DNA of 64,000 nucleotides, from the NCBI RefSeq assembly GCF_000718635.1, contig NZ_JOBF01000014.1:186001-250000 (forward strand), read 5' to 3'. The position numbers were made by a program, and so were the translations under genes. The notes beneath the pieces are model-generated. The model ran no database searches. It was not told where the DNA came from and worked only from the letters and a program-made list of their open reading frames with translations. Positions 25,195-33,554 of this stretch are shown piece by piece; the stretch's first letter is position 1; each line of letters begins with the position of its first letter. Source of the stretch: Streptomyces varsoviensis (GTDB lineage Bacteria; Actinomycetota; Actinomycetes; Streptomycetales; Streptomycetaceae).

Positions 25195-25970
25195 TGGGCC
25201 TGCGAGAGGTGGCGGCCCCGGCCCCCGCGCTGCTCGTCGTCGCCCACGGCAGCCGCGACCCGCGGCACGCGGCGACGGTCGCCGCGCTCGCCGCCCGCGT
25301 CCGCGCGCTCCGCCCGGACCTGCGCGTCGAGGCCGGCTATCTGGACTTCTGCGCGCCGAGCGTGGCGCAGGCGCTGTCGCGGCTCGCCGCGGACGGGGTA
25401 CGAGAGGTGGTCGCCCTGCCGCTGCTGCTGACCCGGGCGTTCCACGCGAAGTCCGACATCCCGGCCGTGCTGCACGCGGCGGCGGCCCGGCTGCCGGGGC
25501 TCGCGATCCGCCAGGCCGGGGTGCTGGGGCCGTCGCGGCTGCTGGCGCGCGCACTGGAACGGCGGCTGTACGAGGCCGGGGTACGGCCCGAGGACCGGGG
25601 CTCGACCGGGGTCGTGCTGGCCTCGGCGGGCTCCAGCGATCCGGAGGCGAACGCGGTGCTCGCCGAGTTCGCGCGGGAGTGGCAGCGCACCGGCTGGTGC
25701 GCCGTGCGGCCCGCGTTCGCCTCCGCCCGGCCGCCGCGGACCGAGGACGCGGTGCGGGAACTGCGCGCCGAAGGGGTCCGGCGCGTCGCCGTGGCCCCGT
25801 ACGTCATCGCGCCCGGCCGGCTGCCGGACCGTATCGAGCGGGGCGCGCGGGAGGCGGGCGCGGACGTGCTCGCCGATGTGCTGGGGCCGGGCGAGGAGTT
25901 GGCGCGGCTGGTGGCACGCCGGTACGGGCAGGCCGTGGCCGCCGAGGGCGTCGCGGCGCTCAGCGCCTGA
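25194..25970 (+). CDS. Sirohydrochlorin chelatase (CbiX/SirB family)
   Basis: 258 residues. Chelatase signature VVAHGSRDPRHAATVAAL near residue 15 and VVALPLLLTRAFHAKSDIP mark the family; the second half repeats the fold (GVVLASAGSSDPEAN, VAPYVIAPGRLPDRI), as in two-domain actinobacterial chelatases. It inserts Fe2+ into sirohydrochlorin to give siroheme, the cofactor of the sulfite reductase at the head of this operon. It is coupled to ssuC by a one-base overlap and closes the operon. Confidence 0.88.
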   Translation: MGLREVAAPAPALLVVAHGSRDPRHAATVAALAARVRALRPDLRVEAGYLDFCAPSVAQALSRLAADGVREVVALPLLLTRAFHAKSDIPAVLHAAAARLPGLAIRQAGVLGPSRLLARALERRLYEAGVRPEDRGSTGVVLASAGSSDPEANAVLAEFAREWQRTGWCAVRPAFASARPPRTEDAVRELRAEGVRRVAVAPYVIAPGRLPDRIERGAREAGADVLADVLGPGEELARLVARRYGQAVAAEGVAALSA

Positions 25971-26121
25971 CCGGGGACCGGTGCGCCCGGCCGCCAAGGG
26001 GACGCCAACGGCCCGTACAGAAGCTGTCTTTTCCTCCCAAGAGCCGTACGTGACGGCTGAGGCCATGCCTACACTGCGATGCACGTTGGCCACGGTCAGT
26101 ACGGACCGAGGAGGTGCGATC

Positions 26122-26865
26122 GTGCCGATCAGAAGTGTGGAGACGGTGCTCGAACCGGCTCGCCTAGCCCAGCTCGCCGAAGCGGGCGCTCTGGACGACG
26201 GGTTACGGGAGCGGTTCGAGCGGGACGGATATGTGAAGCTGCCGGGCGTGGTGCGCGGGGCCCGGCTGGGCGCGCTGCGCTCGGAGACGCGGCGGCTGGA
26301 ACGGCTCGCGCGGCGGCGGGACTTCACGGTGGCGCGCGCGGACGCGTCGCCGCGCCGCATGGCGACGGTCTGCGGGCAGATGATCGGCGCGCTCGCGCCG
26401 TGGGTCCCCCGGCTGTACGCGGACGCGGAGCTGACCGCGCTGATCCGCCGGATATCGGGGGTCGAGACCGCCGAGGCGCCGGACCTGCTGGAGCGCTATG
26501 TGCTCAATGTGCTGCACCGGCAGGGCGATACGCACGGCGCGCACCTCGACGGCCATCCGCTGACGTTCGTGCTGTGCGCCGACGCGCCCTCCTCGCCGCG
26601 CGACGGCGGGCTGCTGGAGTACGCGCCGGGCGAGCGTGGTCCGGCCGCGCTGGACGGCGCCGTGGCCCGGCGGGCGCACCACCGGCCGGGCGACGCGTAT
26701 CTGCTGCGCGGCGACGCGGTCGTGCACCGCGTCACCCCGCTGCGCCGGGCGGGGCTGCGCCGGACGGTGCTGGCGCTCTCCTACGAGGCGCGGTCGCCCG
26801 TGCCGCGCGCGGCGCGCGTACCGGAGCAGGGCCGGGCGGGCCGCCCGGCGCCGCTCGGGAACTGA
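26122..26865 (+). CDS. Putative Fe(II)/2-oxoglutarate-dependent oxygenase
   Basis: 247 residues. The facial triad is visible as HLD (residues about 141-143) in GAHLDGHPLTFVL and a later histidine in AVVHRVTPLRRAGLRRTVLAL, the region where 2OG-binding arginine occurs. FERDGYVKLPGVV near residue 33 is the entry strand of phytanoyl-CoA dioxygenase-like proteins. The substrate is unknown. HxD is intact, so it is a hydroxylase rather than an HxG halogenase. The GTG at 26122 has GAGGAGG at 26108-26114. It converges on the cupin gene. Confidence 0.75.
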   Translation: MPIRSVETVLEPARLAQLAEAGALDDGLRERFERDGYVKLPGVVRGARLGALRSETRRLERLARRRDFTVARADASPRRMATVCGQMIGALAPWVPRLYADAELTALIRRISGVETAEAPDLLERYVLNVLHRQGDTHGAHLDGHPLTFVLCADAPSSPRDGGLLEYAPGERGPAALDGAVARRAHHRPGDAYLLRGDAVVHRVTPLRRAGLRRTVLALSYEARSPVPRAARVPEQGRAGRPAPLGN

Positions 26866-26905
26866 CGGCCGGCCCCGGGGTTTACCCCTTCGGCCCCGTC
26901 GTCAG
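26862..26905. terminator. Bidirectional terminator between convergent genes
   Basis: CTGACG (26862-26867) pairs with CGTCAG (26900-26905), and the apex is GGGG-TTTA-CCCC (26877-26888). The stem overlaps both stop codons of the convergent 2OG oxygenase and cupin genes. Confidence 0.5.
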
Positions 26906-27237
26906 CCTTCGGGATAGAAGACGAAGAGCGTGCAGCCGGTGGTGGACTGCGGTATGTGCGAGGAACCGGCCGGGGCGTGGATGAAGCTGCCCGCGGGGTA
27001 GTCGCGGACGCCGTCGTTGAAGACGCCGGAGGCGACGTAGACCTCTTCGGGGCCCGGCTCGTGGACGTCGATCCCTTCCCAGCGGGCGCCGGGGTCGATC
27101 TCCACGACATGCGCCGAGGCGCCGTTCTCCCCCGTCCACAGGGTCCGCAGCCGGATACCGGGAAAGAGTTCCTTGGCCGGCACCTTCGCCGCCTCGGCCC
27201 ATACGTATCCGTCCATGCCGTTCGCGACGCCGCCCAT
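26902..27237 (-). CDS. Small cupin domain protein
   Basis: 111 residues, single cupin. The motifs VVEIDPGARWEGIDVHEPGPEEVYV and FIHAPAGSSHIPQST match cupin motif 1 and 2 in a ChrR/anti-sigma-like cupin style, with His and Glu positions for metal. The start has AAGGAG upstream (the gcactcctttt region), better than the longer frame to 27396. Role unknown; such cupins may be small enzymes or sensors. Confidence 0.75.
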   Translation of the reverse strand: MGGVANGMDGYVWAEAAKVPAKELFPGIRLRTLWTGENGASAHVVEIDPGARWEGIDVHEPGPEEVYVASGVFNDGVRDYPAGSFIHAPAGSSHIPQSTTGCTLFVFYPEG

Positions 27238-27371
27238 ACCGCACTCCTTTTCGGTCAGTTGAAGGAAAGGATGCCATGGGCGGCGGACGCCGCCGAGAGC
27301 CGACCCAGGTGCCATCACCACCAGGAAAGGGCCCCGCACGGGGCCGCGTCGAGCGCTTTCCTCACGGGCCC

Positions 27372-27383
27372 TAGCATCGATAT
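27372..27383 (+). promoter_or_regulatory. Leaderless-type -10 box for the 108-residue gene
   Basis: TAGCAT (27372-27377) followed by exactly six bases and then ATG at 27384. No ribosome-binding site is visible, consistent with a leaderless mRNA. Confidence 0.5.
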
Positions 27384-27710
27384 ATGGCCGATTCACGGGC
27401 AGTTGTCGCCGTCGACGTCAGACCCTCCCCCATCGCGGCGTGGTTCCACCGCCTTCTGACGAGTCCGGTGATCGAGCTCGACGGACGCGCGCACGCGGCA
27501 CGATGGGGCACCGCCACAATCCCGGTATCCCCTGGTGAGCACCGCCTCACCGTGTATTTCCGGTACCGGGGACAGAAGCGCGCGCGACTCGCCGCGGCGG
27601 AAAAGGACTTCGCCGTGGACGAGGCGTCGTCCGCCGTGGACATCGCCGTCAGGCTCGGTCCGCGCAACGGCAGCCGATTTCGGATCGGCGAGCCGGTGGC
27701 GCGCCGGTAG
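27384..27710 (+). CDS. Conserved hypothetical protein, 108 residues
   Basis: A small protein rich in beta-strand-like segments (VVAVDVRPSPIAAWFHRLL, HRLTVYFRYRGQKRARLA), with basic residues in the middle. No catalytic motif or membrane segment. It could be a cell-wall or regulatory accessory protein, but I do not recognise the family. Leaderless start at 27384; a strong hairpin follows the stop. Confidence 0.55.
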   Translation: MADSRAVVAVDVRPSPIAAWFHRLLTSPVIELDGRAHAARWGTATIPVSPGEHRLTVYFRYRGQKRARLAAAEKDFAVDEASSAVDIAVRLGPRNGSRFRIGEPVARR

Positions 27711-27756
27711 CCATCGACCGCCGTGCGTCGTGGGGGAAAGGCACGGCGGTCGATGG
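27711..27756 (+). terminator. Perfect 16-bp stem terminator
   Basis: CCATCGACCGCCGTGC (27711-27726) and GCACGGCGGTCGATGG (27741-27756) pair perfectly around a 14-base loop, starting immediately after the TAG stop. No T-run follows, as is common for Streptomyces terminators. Confidence 0.75.
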
Positions 27757-28071
27757 CGGTCCATGGCCCGGCGGGATGACTTGAAACCCTGTCGGATTGA
27801 CACGCTCAATTCAACTTCCGTAGCCATGTGTGAGATACGCAACGTCCCTATGGAATTCCAAATCCCAACCAACGGCGGCAAATTGGACAGTGAATTGGCA
27901 ACGGCTGCCAGGTTTTACCCGGCGGCATCATCGGGCCACCCGCCGCCCGGGGCGGCCGATTCGCGGCCGTGGCCGCTGTGCGGATTTCCGGGGGCATTCC
28001 GCCGGGGCGCCGCCGCATCGGACCCGGTGCGGCGGCACCGATAGCGGTGGAGGCGCGCCGATCGCGCTGGT
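27757..28071. other. Gene-free region with an AT-richer island
   Basis: Roughly 27780-27920 is about half GC, clearly below the surrounding 70 percent or more. TTGACA at 27797-27802 with TAGCCA 18 bases later could be a promoter. An ATG at 27826 opens a 72-residue frame without a ribosome-binding site and with an ordinary tail of high-GC residues; I do not accept it as a gene. Confidence 0.5.
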
Positions 28072-28083
28072 TAGAGTCGCGGC
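28072..28083 (+). promoter_or_regulatory. Leaderless-type -10 box for DUF6204 gene
   Basis: TAGAGT (28072-28077) then six bases then ATG at 28084; no ribosome-binding site. Confidence 0.5.
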
Positions 28084-28449
28084 ATGAATACCAGCACCCG
28101 AACCTTCCGCATCACCGTCCGCGGCGCCTTCGCCGACCTCACCGACGATCAGCGCGCCGAACTCCTGGCGCGGGCCGAGGAGCACGACATGCTGCGAGCG
28201 GCCTTCACCCCCGAGGGGCACCTCAGCTACGACCTGGCCGCGCGCCCCGCGTTCACCTTCCGCTTCCTGGACTCGGGCGAGGAAGAGGAGGACATCCTGG
28301 AGGCGACCGAACGCGCCGAAGAGGCGGCGACGGCATGGCTGGCCGGGCGCGGCTACGGCCACACGCCTCTCAGGAGCAGCGCGGAAGATCTCTCCCAGGC
28401 GCCGCTGGGGAAGCGCCAGCGCCGCGAGGCGGCCCGGAAGAACCCCTGA
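28084..28449 (+). CDS. DUF6204 family protein
   Basis: 121 residues. FRITVRGAFADLTDDQRAEL at the start and FTPEGHLSYDLAARPAFTFRF match the DUF6204 pattern known from Streptomyces. An acidic helix follows (GEEEEDILEATERAEEAATAW) and the C-terminus is basic. No enzymatic motif; function unknown. Leaderless start. It precedes a MarR gene on the same strand. Confidence 0.8.
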   Translation: MNTSTRTFRITVRGAFADLTDDQRAELLARAEEHDMLRAAFTPEGHLSYDLAARPAFTFRFLDSGEEEEDILEATERAEEAATAWLAGRGYGHTPLRSSAEDLSQAPLGKRQRREAARKNP

Positions 28450-28509
28450 TCGCGGCCGACTCCACCGCCCCCCAGAACCTTCTGAACGGCCTCGGCCTCC
28501 ACCCATATC

Positions 28510-28566
28510 CTTGACTGCTCAAGTTCCACGCAAGCTGTTGATACGCTGGGGGCTTGAGTGGTCAAG
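28510..28566. promoter_or_regulatory. Twin CTTGA-N4-TCAAG operators before the MarR gene
   Basis: CTTGACTGCTCAAG (28510-28523) and CTTGAGTGGTCAAG (28553-28566) share identical five-base inverted arms. They lie 43 bases apart, centre to centre, about four helical turns, and 30-85 bases before the GTG at 28597. This is the arrangement expected of autoregulation by a MarR dimer. Confidence 0.65.
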
Positions 28567-28596
28567 GTGGCGGTAGGCGACAGGAGGCGGCAAAGG

Positions 28597-29040
28597 GTGG
28601 CGTTGAGTGAGGCGCTGGACGTGTCGTTGCGGCTCGTACGGGCCCAACTGGCCCTCGCCAAACGGTTCGACAACAGCCTGTCCGGGCTGCACGGCGTGAG
28701 CCTGGCCGACTTCACGATGCTGCTGCGCCTGAGCCAGGCTCCCGGCGGCCGGATGCGCCGCGTGGACCTGGCCGAGACGCTGGGCCTGACCGCCTCCGGA
28801 GTCACCCGCGGCCTGGCCCCGCTGGAGCGGATCGGGCTGGTCACGCGGGAGGCGGACGCCCGTGATGGCCGCGTGGCCCATGCCGCGCTGACCGAGACCG
28901 GGCGCGAGCGGCTGGCCGACATGCTCGCCACCGCCGAGCGGGTCGCCGCCGATCTCTTCGCCGAACCCGCGTGGCGCAACGAGGACATCGGCCGCCTGTC
29001 CGCCCTGCTCACCCAGCTCGGCGGGGCCGGCCTCCGCTGA
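28597..29040 (+). CDS. MarR family transcriptional regulator
   Basis: 147 residues. Wing-helix-turn-helix core: GVSLADFTMLLRLSQAPGGRMRRVDLAETLGLTASGVTRGLAPLERIGLVTRE, followed by the beta-wing with DARDGRVAHAALTETGRERL. Dimerisation helices flank it. The GTG at 28597 has AGGAGG nine bases upstream. Twin palindromes upstream suggest autoregulation; the divergent or neighbouring MGT gene at 29100 could be a target. A start further upstream (28558) lies within the second operator. Confidence 0.85.
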   Translation: MALSEALDVSLRLVRAQLALAKRFDNSLSGLHGVSLADFTMLLRLSQAPGGRMRRVDLAETLGLTASGVTRGLAPLERIGLVTREADARDGRVAHAALTETGRERLADMLATAERVAADLFAEPAWRNEDIGRLSALLTQLGGAGLR

Positions 29041-29099
29041 CCCGGAGCCGCCCCCCGCACGCGGCGGATACGCGCGTACGGGGGTGGCCCGGCGAACCG

Positions 29100-30317
29100 T
29101 CAGCCCGGCAGTTCCGCCTCGATGAGGTCGGCGGCGCGCGGGGAGCCGCCCTCCGCCGCCAGCTCCGCCTTGAGCTCGGCGCAGCGGGCGGCGACCGCCG
29201 GGTCGTCCACGAGGGACAGCACGGCCTCGCGCAGCCGCTCGGCCGTGGCCTCCTCGTTGGGTACGTGCCGGGCGACGCCCAGCTCCTCCAGGACCGCCGC
29301 GTTGCCGAACTGGTCGACGGCCTGCGGCACGGCCACCATCGGCACCCCGGAGGCGAGCCCTTCGCGTGAGCCGCCCGCCCCGGCGTGCGTGATGAACGCG
29401 TCGGCCTGGGCGAGGACGGCGACCTGCGGCACCCAGTGGTGCACCTCGATGTTGGCGGGCATCGCGGCACCCTCGGGGACGAGATCCGCGGCGTCGACGT
29501 GCTTGCCGACCTGGAGCACGACGTGCCAGCCGGGCAGGTCCCCGAACGCCTTGACGCACTCGCGGTAGAAGTCCGGCAGGTCGGTGAACGTGGAGCCGAG
29601 GGAGATCAGCAGCACCTTGCCGTCGGGGCCGAGCCCGGCGGGCCGCTGCCAGTCGCCCTGGCTTCCGCCGTCGCCCTGGCAGGAGCCGACGAAGGTGGTG
29701 CGCCGGGTGTCGACCCGGTCGGCGTGGGGCTGGAGGGTGCGGGGGATGAGGGCGATGATCCGGTCCGGCCGCCCGATGAAGAGGTCGGGGTCGATGGTCA
29801 TGCCGTGCTCGGTGAGCCAGTCGCGGAAGCGCCGGTCGTAGGCCGCGCCGCGCGGGGTCTCCTTCATGGCCCGGAACGGTTCGGAGACGGGGTCCTCGTC
29901 GTACCCCTCCCAGGCGACCAGGTTCGGGGAGAGCTGCACGATGGGGACGCCCCAGCGGTGGGCGAGCACCCGTGCCGGGTAGGCGGTGATGTCGTACAGG
30001 ACCAGGTCGGGGCGGTCGCTCTCGTACGCGGCGGCGAGCTGCGGAAGCGCCTGGATCGCGTCGTTCAAGAAGATCTCGACGTGGTCGATCAGCTCGCTCC
30101 CCCACGCCCCGGGCCGCTCCTCCGTCGGCAGCGTCGACCGGTAGATGACGGGCTCCGCGCCCACGCTCGCGACCAGTTCGGCCATGGGCTCGGGGATGGC
30201 GTACGTGACGCGGTGGCCGCGGGCGACGAGCTCGCGGATGACGTCCAGGCTGGGCTGCACATGGCCGTGGGCGGCGATGCTGAACATGGCGATATGGGCG
30301 CGCTGTGGCGTAGGCAT
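29100..30317 (-). CDS. MGT-family (macrolide-type) glycosyltransferase
   Basis: 405 residues, GT1 fold. The N-terminal catalytic histidine lies in [17 protein letters not shown] near residue 15, and the donor-binding region is [40 protein letters not shown] in the C-terminal half. The whole sequence follows the OleD/OleI group of macrolide glycosyltransferases, which inactivate macrolides by glucosylation. It may detoxify macrolides or modify small molecules. The ATG at 30317 has a leaderless promoter and lies about 60 bases after a perfect 14-bp palindrome. It does not share a promoter with the opposite SDR gene. Confidence 0.85.
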   Translation of the reverse strand: MPTPQRAHIAMFSIAAHGHVQPSLDVIRELVARGHRVTYAIPEPMAELVASVGAEPVIYRSTLPTEERPGAWGSELIDHVEIFLNDAIQALPQLAAAYESDRPDLVLYDITAYPARVLAHRWGVPIVQLSPNLVAWEGYDEDPVSEPFRAMKETPRGAAYDRRFRDWLTEHGMTIDPDLFIGRPDRIIALIPRTLQPHADRVDTRRTTFVGSCQGDGGSQGDWQRPAGLGPDGKVLLISLGSTFTDLPDFYRECVKAFGDLPGWHVVLQVGKHVDAADLVPEGAAMPANIEVHHWVPQVAVLAQADAFITHAGAGGSREGLASGVPMVAVPQAVDQFGNAAVLEELGVARHVPNEEATAERLREAVLSLVDDPAVAARCAELKAELAAEGGSPRAADLIEAELPG

Positions 30318-30354
30318 GATCGGCACGCTATGCGAGACGATACGTATCGTGCAA
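30318..30354 (-). promoter_or_regulatory. Promoter and operator of the MGT gene
   Basis: On the minus strand TTGCAC (30354-30349), 18 bases, TAGCGT (30330-30325), seven bases, ATG. The spacer holds ACGATACGTATCGT (30337-30350), a perfect 14-bp palindrome placed where a repressor would block polymerase. Confidence 0.65.
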
Positions 30355-30452
30355 CGTAGTTTCGCGCCCGTGCGCGCGTCAGCGCCCGCACGCACCCGGC
30401 CGAAGGCAAAGCCCCTTCACGATCACCACTCCGGCCGATCGGAACTCGTAAC

Positions 30453-30505
30453 TGGATAGGCCATCCACTTCTGCTATCGTCCCGCCCAACCGGATGATCT
30501 ATCCG
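30453..30505 (+). promoter_or_regulatory. Twin operators flanking the SDR promoter
   Basis: TGGATAGGCCATCCA (30453-30467) and CGGATGATCTATCCG (30491-30505) share GGAT-N5-ATCC. A TATCGT -10 box lies between them at 30475-30480, so one site overlaps the -35 and one covers the transcription start. The TetR gene at 31587 is the likely regulator. Confidence 0.6.
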
Positions 30506-30526
30506 ATTGAGTGAGGGGAGAGGTGC

Positions 30527-31441
30527 ATGACGAAGACAGCCGTGGTCACGGCCGGCACCGGCGGCATCGGCCTGGAGACGGCGCTGGGGCTGGCCGCCGC
30601 GGGGTTCGCCGTCACCGTGATCGGCCGCGACGCCGACCGGGGCGCCAGGGCGGTCGAGCGGATCAACGCGGAGAACCCCGCGCACCCCGGCCGGTTCCTC
30701 GCCGCCGACCTGGCCTCGCTCGACCAGGTCCGCGCCCTGGCCGGCACGCTCGCCGCCGAGCACGCGGCGTCGGGGGAACCGTTGACGGTGCTGGTCAACA
30801 ACGTGGGGGCGATGTTCACCAAGCGTCAGGACATCGACGGCCTCGAAGGGTCGTTCGTGGTCAACCACCTCTCGCCCTACCTGCTGACCGAACTTCTGCT
30901 GCCCACCCTCACGGCCGGGGCCCCCAGCCGCGTCGTGAACGTGACCTCGGTCTCGGTCGCCGTCGCCAGGCGGGTGTTCGACGAGGTCGAACCGCCGGGC
31001 GGCTACTACGCCTTCCACTGGTACGGGCGCGCCAAGCTGGCCAACCTCGCCTACACGCTCGACCTGGCCAAGCGCTTGCAGGGGACGGGCGTGTCGGTCC
31101 TCGCAGCCGATCCCGGCGGCGCCGCGACCGACATGACCAACGGCACCATGACCAACCCGGATATCGTCTCCCCGGCGTTGCGGCTGGTGTGGCCGCTGGT
31201 GCGCCGCATGTTCGTACGCGCCACCTCCGCCACCGCGGCCACGGCCGCCCGGCCCTCGATCACCGCCGCCACCGACCCCGCGCTGGCCGGCCGGACCGGC
31301 CTCGTCATCGGCTCCTCGGCCACTCCCGTCACCCCGTCCCGCGCCGCGACCAACCCCCGCATCGTCGACGCCGTACGCCGGCTCAGCCAGACCCACGCAC
31401 CCCTGACCACCACCCAGGCCAACACCCAGCACCCCGGATGA
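30527..31441 (+). CDS. Short-chain dehydrogenase/reductase
   Basis: 304 residues. NAD(P) binding TAGTGGIGLETALGLA at the start, the NNVGA segment, and the catalytic YxxxK (YGRAKLANLAYTLDLAKRL) are all present. The fold resembles the retinol-dehydrogenase-like/WWOX group of extended SDRs. Substrate unknown. A TetR gene follows 145 bases downstream on the same strand and twin operators precede the promoter, so the pair looks like a TetR-controlled detoxification or redox unit. Confidence 0.88.
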   Translation: MTKTAVVTAGTGGIGLETALGLAAAGFAVTVIGRDADRGARAVERINAENPAHPGRFLAADLASLDQVRALAGTLAAEHAASGEPLTVLVNNVGAMFTKRQDIDGLEGSFVVNHLSPYLLTELLLPTLTAGAPSRVVNVTSVSVAVARRVFDEVEPPGGYYAFHWYGRAKLANLAYTLDLAKRLQGTGVSVLAADPGGAATDMTNGTMTNPDIVSPALRLVWPLVRRMFVRATSATAATAARPSITAATDPALAGRTGLVIGSSATPVTPSRAATNPRIVDAVRRLSQTHAPLTTTQANTQHPG

Positions 31442-31586
31442 GCCCAGGCCCCCCACCGCAGGACGCCCGCCGCCCGACCGCGGCGGGCAGTCCCGCCCAC
31501 CCCGAAGCCACCCGCCGGCCCGCGAACGCCCGCACATGATCACCGGACCGGCCCGCGAACCAAGACGAGCACCCTGGACCCCTCCC

Positions 31587-32168
31587 ATGACGAGCGCACC
31601 GCTGCGCAAGGACGCCGCCCGCAACTGGGAACGGATCGTCGCGACCGCCCGCACCCTGGTCGACCAGGGCACCCCCCTCCAGCTCAACGACGTCGCACAC
31701 CGCGCGGGCGTCGGGGTCGCCACCGTCTACCGGCACTTCCCCACCCCCGAGGCGCTGCTGGAGACCGTCGCCGCCCCCTGCCTCGAAGACCTCGCCGACC
31801 ACGGCCGGCAGGCCCTGGCCGACCCCGACCCCTGGCGGGCACTGGAGGGCTTCCTCTCCCGCGTCCTCGAAGCGCAGCTCACCGAGGCCGCCCTGCCCCC
31901 GGTCGCCTCCGCCGCCGTGGACGCCCTGCCGCGGACCACGGAACTCAAAGCGTCACTCGCGACGGCCGGCACCGAACTCCTCGGCCGGGCCCACGCCGCC
32001 GGAGCCGTCCGACCGGACCTCGCCGACCGCGACCTGGTCCCGCTCATGTGCGGCATCGCCCACGCCGTGGCCGTCCACGGCGGCACCCCCGCCGACAGGA
32101 TCGCAACCGGCCACCGCTACCTCGCCACCCTGCTCGAAGGCGTCCGCCCCGCACCGTCGACCGCGTGA
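31587..32168 (+). CDS. TetR family transcriptional regulator
   Basis: 193 residues. The HTH lies in QLNDVAHRAGVGVATVYRHFPTPEALLETV near residue 40, the classic TetR recognition helix region, followed by an alpha-helical ligand domain. An ATG 51 bases upstream would add 17 residues. It probably represses the SDR gene 5' of it through the GGAT-N5-ATCC operators. Confidence 0.85.
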   Translation: MTSAPLRKDAARNWERIVATARTLVDQGTPLQLNDVAHRAGVGVATVYRHFPTPEALLETVAAPCLEDLADHGRQALADPDPWRALEGFLSRVLEAQLTEAALPPVASAAVDALPRTTELKASLATAGTELLGRAHAAGAVRPDLADRDLVPLMCGIAHAVAVHGGTPADRIATGHRYLATLLEGVRPAPSTA

Positions 32169-32255
32169 CGGCCAAAGCCGCGCCTTCCCGTCGCCGCCCG
32201 CGCCCGAGACGGCGGCCCCAGGCGCGGACATCCGCACCGGGTACGCCCGCCGCCG

Positions 32256-33554
32256 TCACCGCTGGTAGCGCGCCAGCACCAGGTTCCCGTCCCGCACCAG
32301 CCGACGGCGCAGTTCGCCCATGCCGATGGCGCCGCTGTAGTACTCCTGGAACGCGGGCGTGGCGATCTTGTCCTTCCACTCCGGGTAGCCGCGGACCGAC
32401 CGGGCCGGGGCCGGGCGCAGGTCGTGGGCGAGGGCGGTGCCCGTGGCCCAGCCGTGCCGTGCGCCGCGCAGTTCGGGGGCGGCCAGGGCCGTGGCGCCCG
32501 TAGGGAGCATCCAGTCGCCCTTCGCGAGCCGCACCATGTTCGCCGGGCGCAGCAGGAAGTCGATGAACCGCGCGGCCTCCGCCTTGTGCGGGCTGTCCTG
32601 CGCCACGGACAGGGTCTGCGGGCTCACGCCCTGGCTCCGCTCGCCGCCGGGCCCGGCGGGCGCGGGCAGTACGGTCCAGTCGAAGCCCTCGGGGGCCTGC
32701 TGGACGATCTGCTGGCGGTAGGAGAAACCGAGCGGCACCATCGCGTACTTCCCGCCGAAGAAGCCCGGCAGGGTGTCGGCGCCGCCCATGGACAGCGTCG
32801 TACGGGCGGCCGAGCGGTCCCGTACCACCTGGTCGCGGATGACGCGCGGCACGTACTGGTCGGCGGCGTCGAAGCGGACGGCGGCCTTCCCGTCGGCGCC
32901 CCGGTGGAAGACCTGGCCGCCGGCGGACTGGGACAGATTGAGCGTCGCGGAGACCGGGTCCTTCAGCGGCCAGGCCACGCCGTACGTACCGCCGCGCGTC
33001 ATCCGCCGCGCCGCCTCCTCGAACTCCGGCCAGCTCCAAGGGTGTTCGGCGTCGGGGACGCGTACGCCCGCCTCCTTGAGCAGCGTGCGGTTCGCCATGA
33101 TCACGCGCGGTTCCTGGAGGAACGGCACGCCGTAGACGCCCTTCCCGAACGTCGCGGTCCGCCAACTGCGCGGCGGGATATCGGCCTTCAGCCGCTCGGG
33201 CAGCAGGCGGGTGAGGTCGGCGAGGTAGCCGCCGTACACGAAGTCGGCGAGGTCGTCGGAGGCGTCGTGGATGATGTCCGGCGCCTCGCCGCCCTCGAAG
33301 GAGGTGAGCAGTTGGTCGTGGACGCTCTCCCAGCTCCCCTGTACGTACGCGACGCGGATGTCGGGGTGGGCGGCGTTCCACTCCCGTACCAGCCGCTTGT
33401 TGATCTCCACGGACTCGTCCTGCCAGGCGAGCGACTGATAGCGCAGCGTGATCCGGCCGTCGTCGCGGTCCGTACCGGAGGCACAGCCGCCCAGGAGAAG
33501 GGCGAAGACGCAGGCGAGGGCCGTGAATACGGCGGGCAGGCGGCGCGTGCGCAT
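32256..33554 (-). CDS. Sugar ABC transporter substrate-binding lipoprotein
   Basis: 432 residues. The lipobox is at LLLGGCASG near residue 26. The body is an extracellular solute-binding family 1 fold: TLRYQSLAWQDESVEI, EWNAAHPDIRVAYVQGSW, and later QTLSVAQDSPHKAEAARFIDFLL. It captures a sugar or oligosaccharide for the two downstream permeases. No ATPase or LacI regulator is in this cluster; a shared MsiK-type ATPase elsewhere is likely. The start overlaps the previous stop by one base (TGATG). Confidence 0.9.
   Translation of the reverse strand: MRTRRLPAVFTALACVFALLLGGCASGTDRDDGRITLRYQSLAWQDESVEINKRLVREWNAAHPDIRVAYVQGSWESVHDQLLTSFEGGEAPDIIHDASDDLADFVYGGYLADLTRLLPERLKADIPPRSWRTATFGKGVYGVPFLQEPRVIMANRTLLKEAGVRVPDAEHPWSWPEFEEAARRMTRGGTYGVAWPLKDPVSATLNLSQSAGGQVFHRGADGKAAVRFDAADQYVPRVIRDQVVRDRSAARTTLSMGGADTLPGFFGGKYAMVPLGFSYRQQIVQQAPEGFDWTVLPAPAGPGGERSQGVSPQTLSVAQDSPHKAEAARFIDFLLRPANMVRLAKGDWMLPTGATALAAPELRGARHGWATGTALAHDLRPAPARSVRGYPEWKDKIATPAFQEYYSGAIGMGELRRRLVRDGNLVLARYQR

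Noticed and set aside
27826..28044. A 72-codon ORF starting MCEIRNVPMEF
   Set aside because: No ribosome-binding site, no recognised family, and the C-terminal half is typical of GC-rich shadow sequence. I left it as intergenic.
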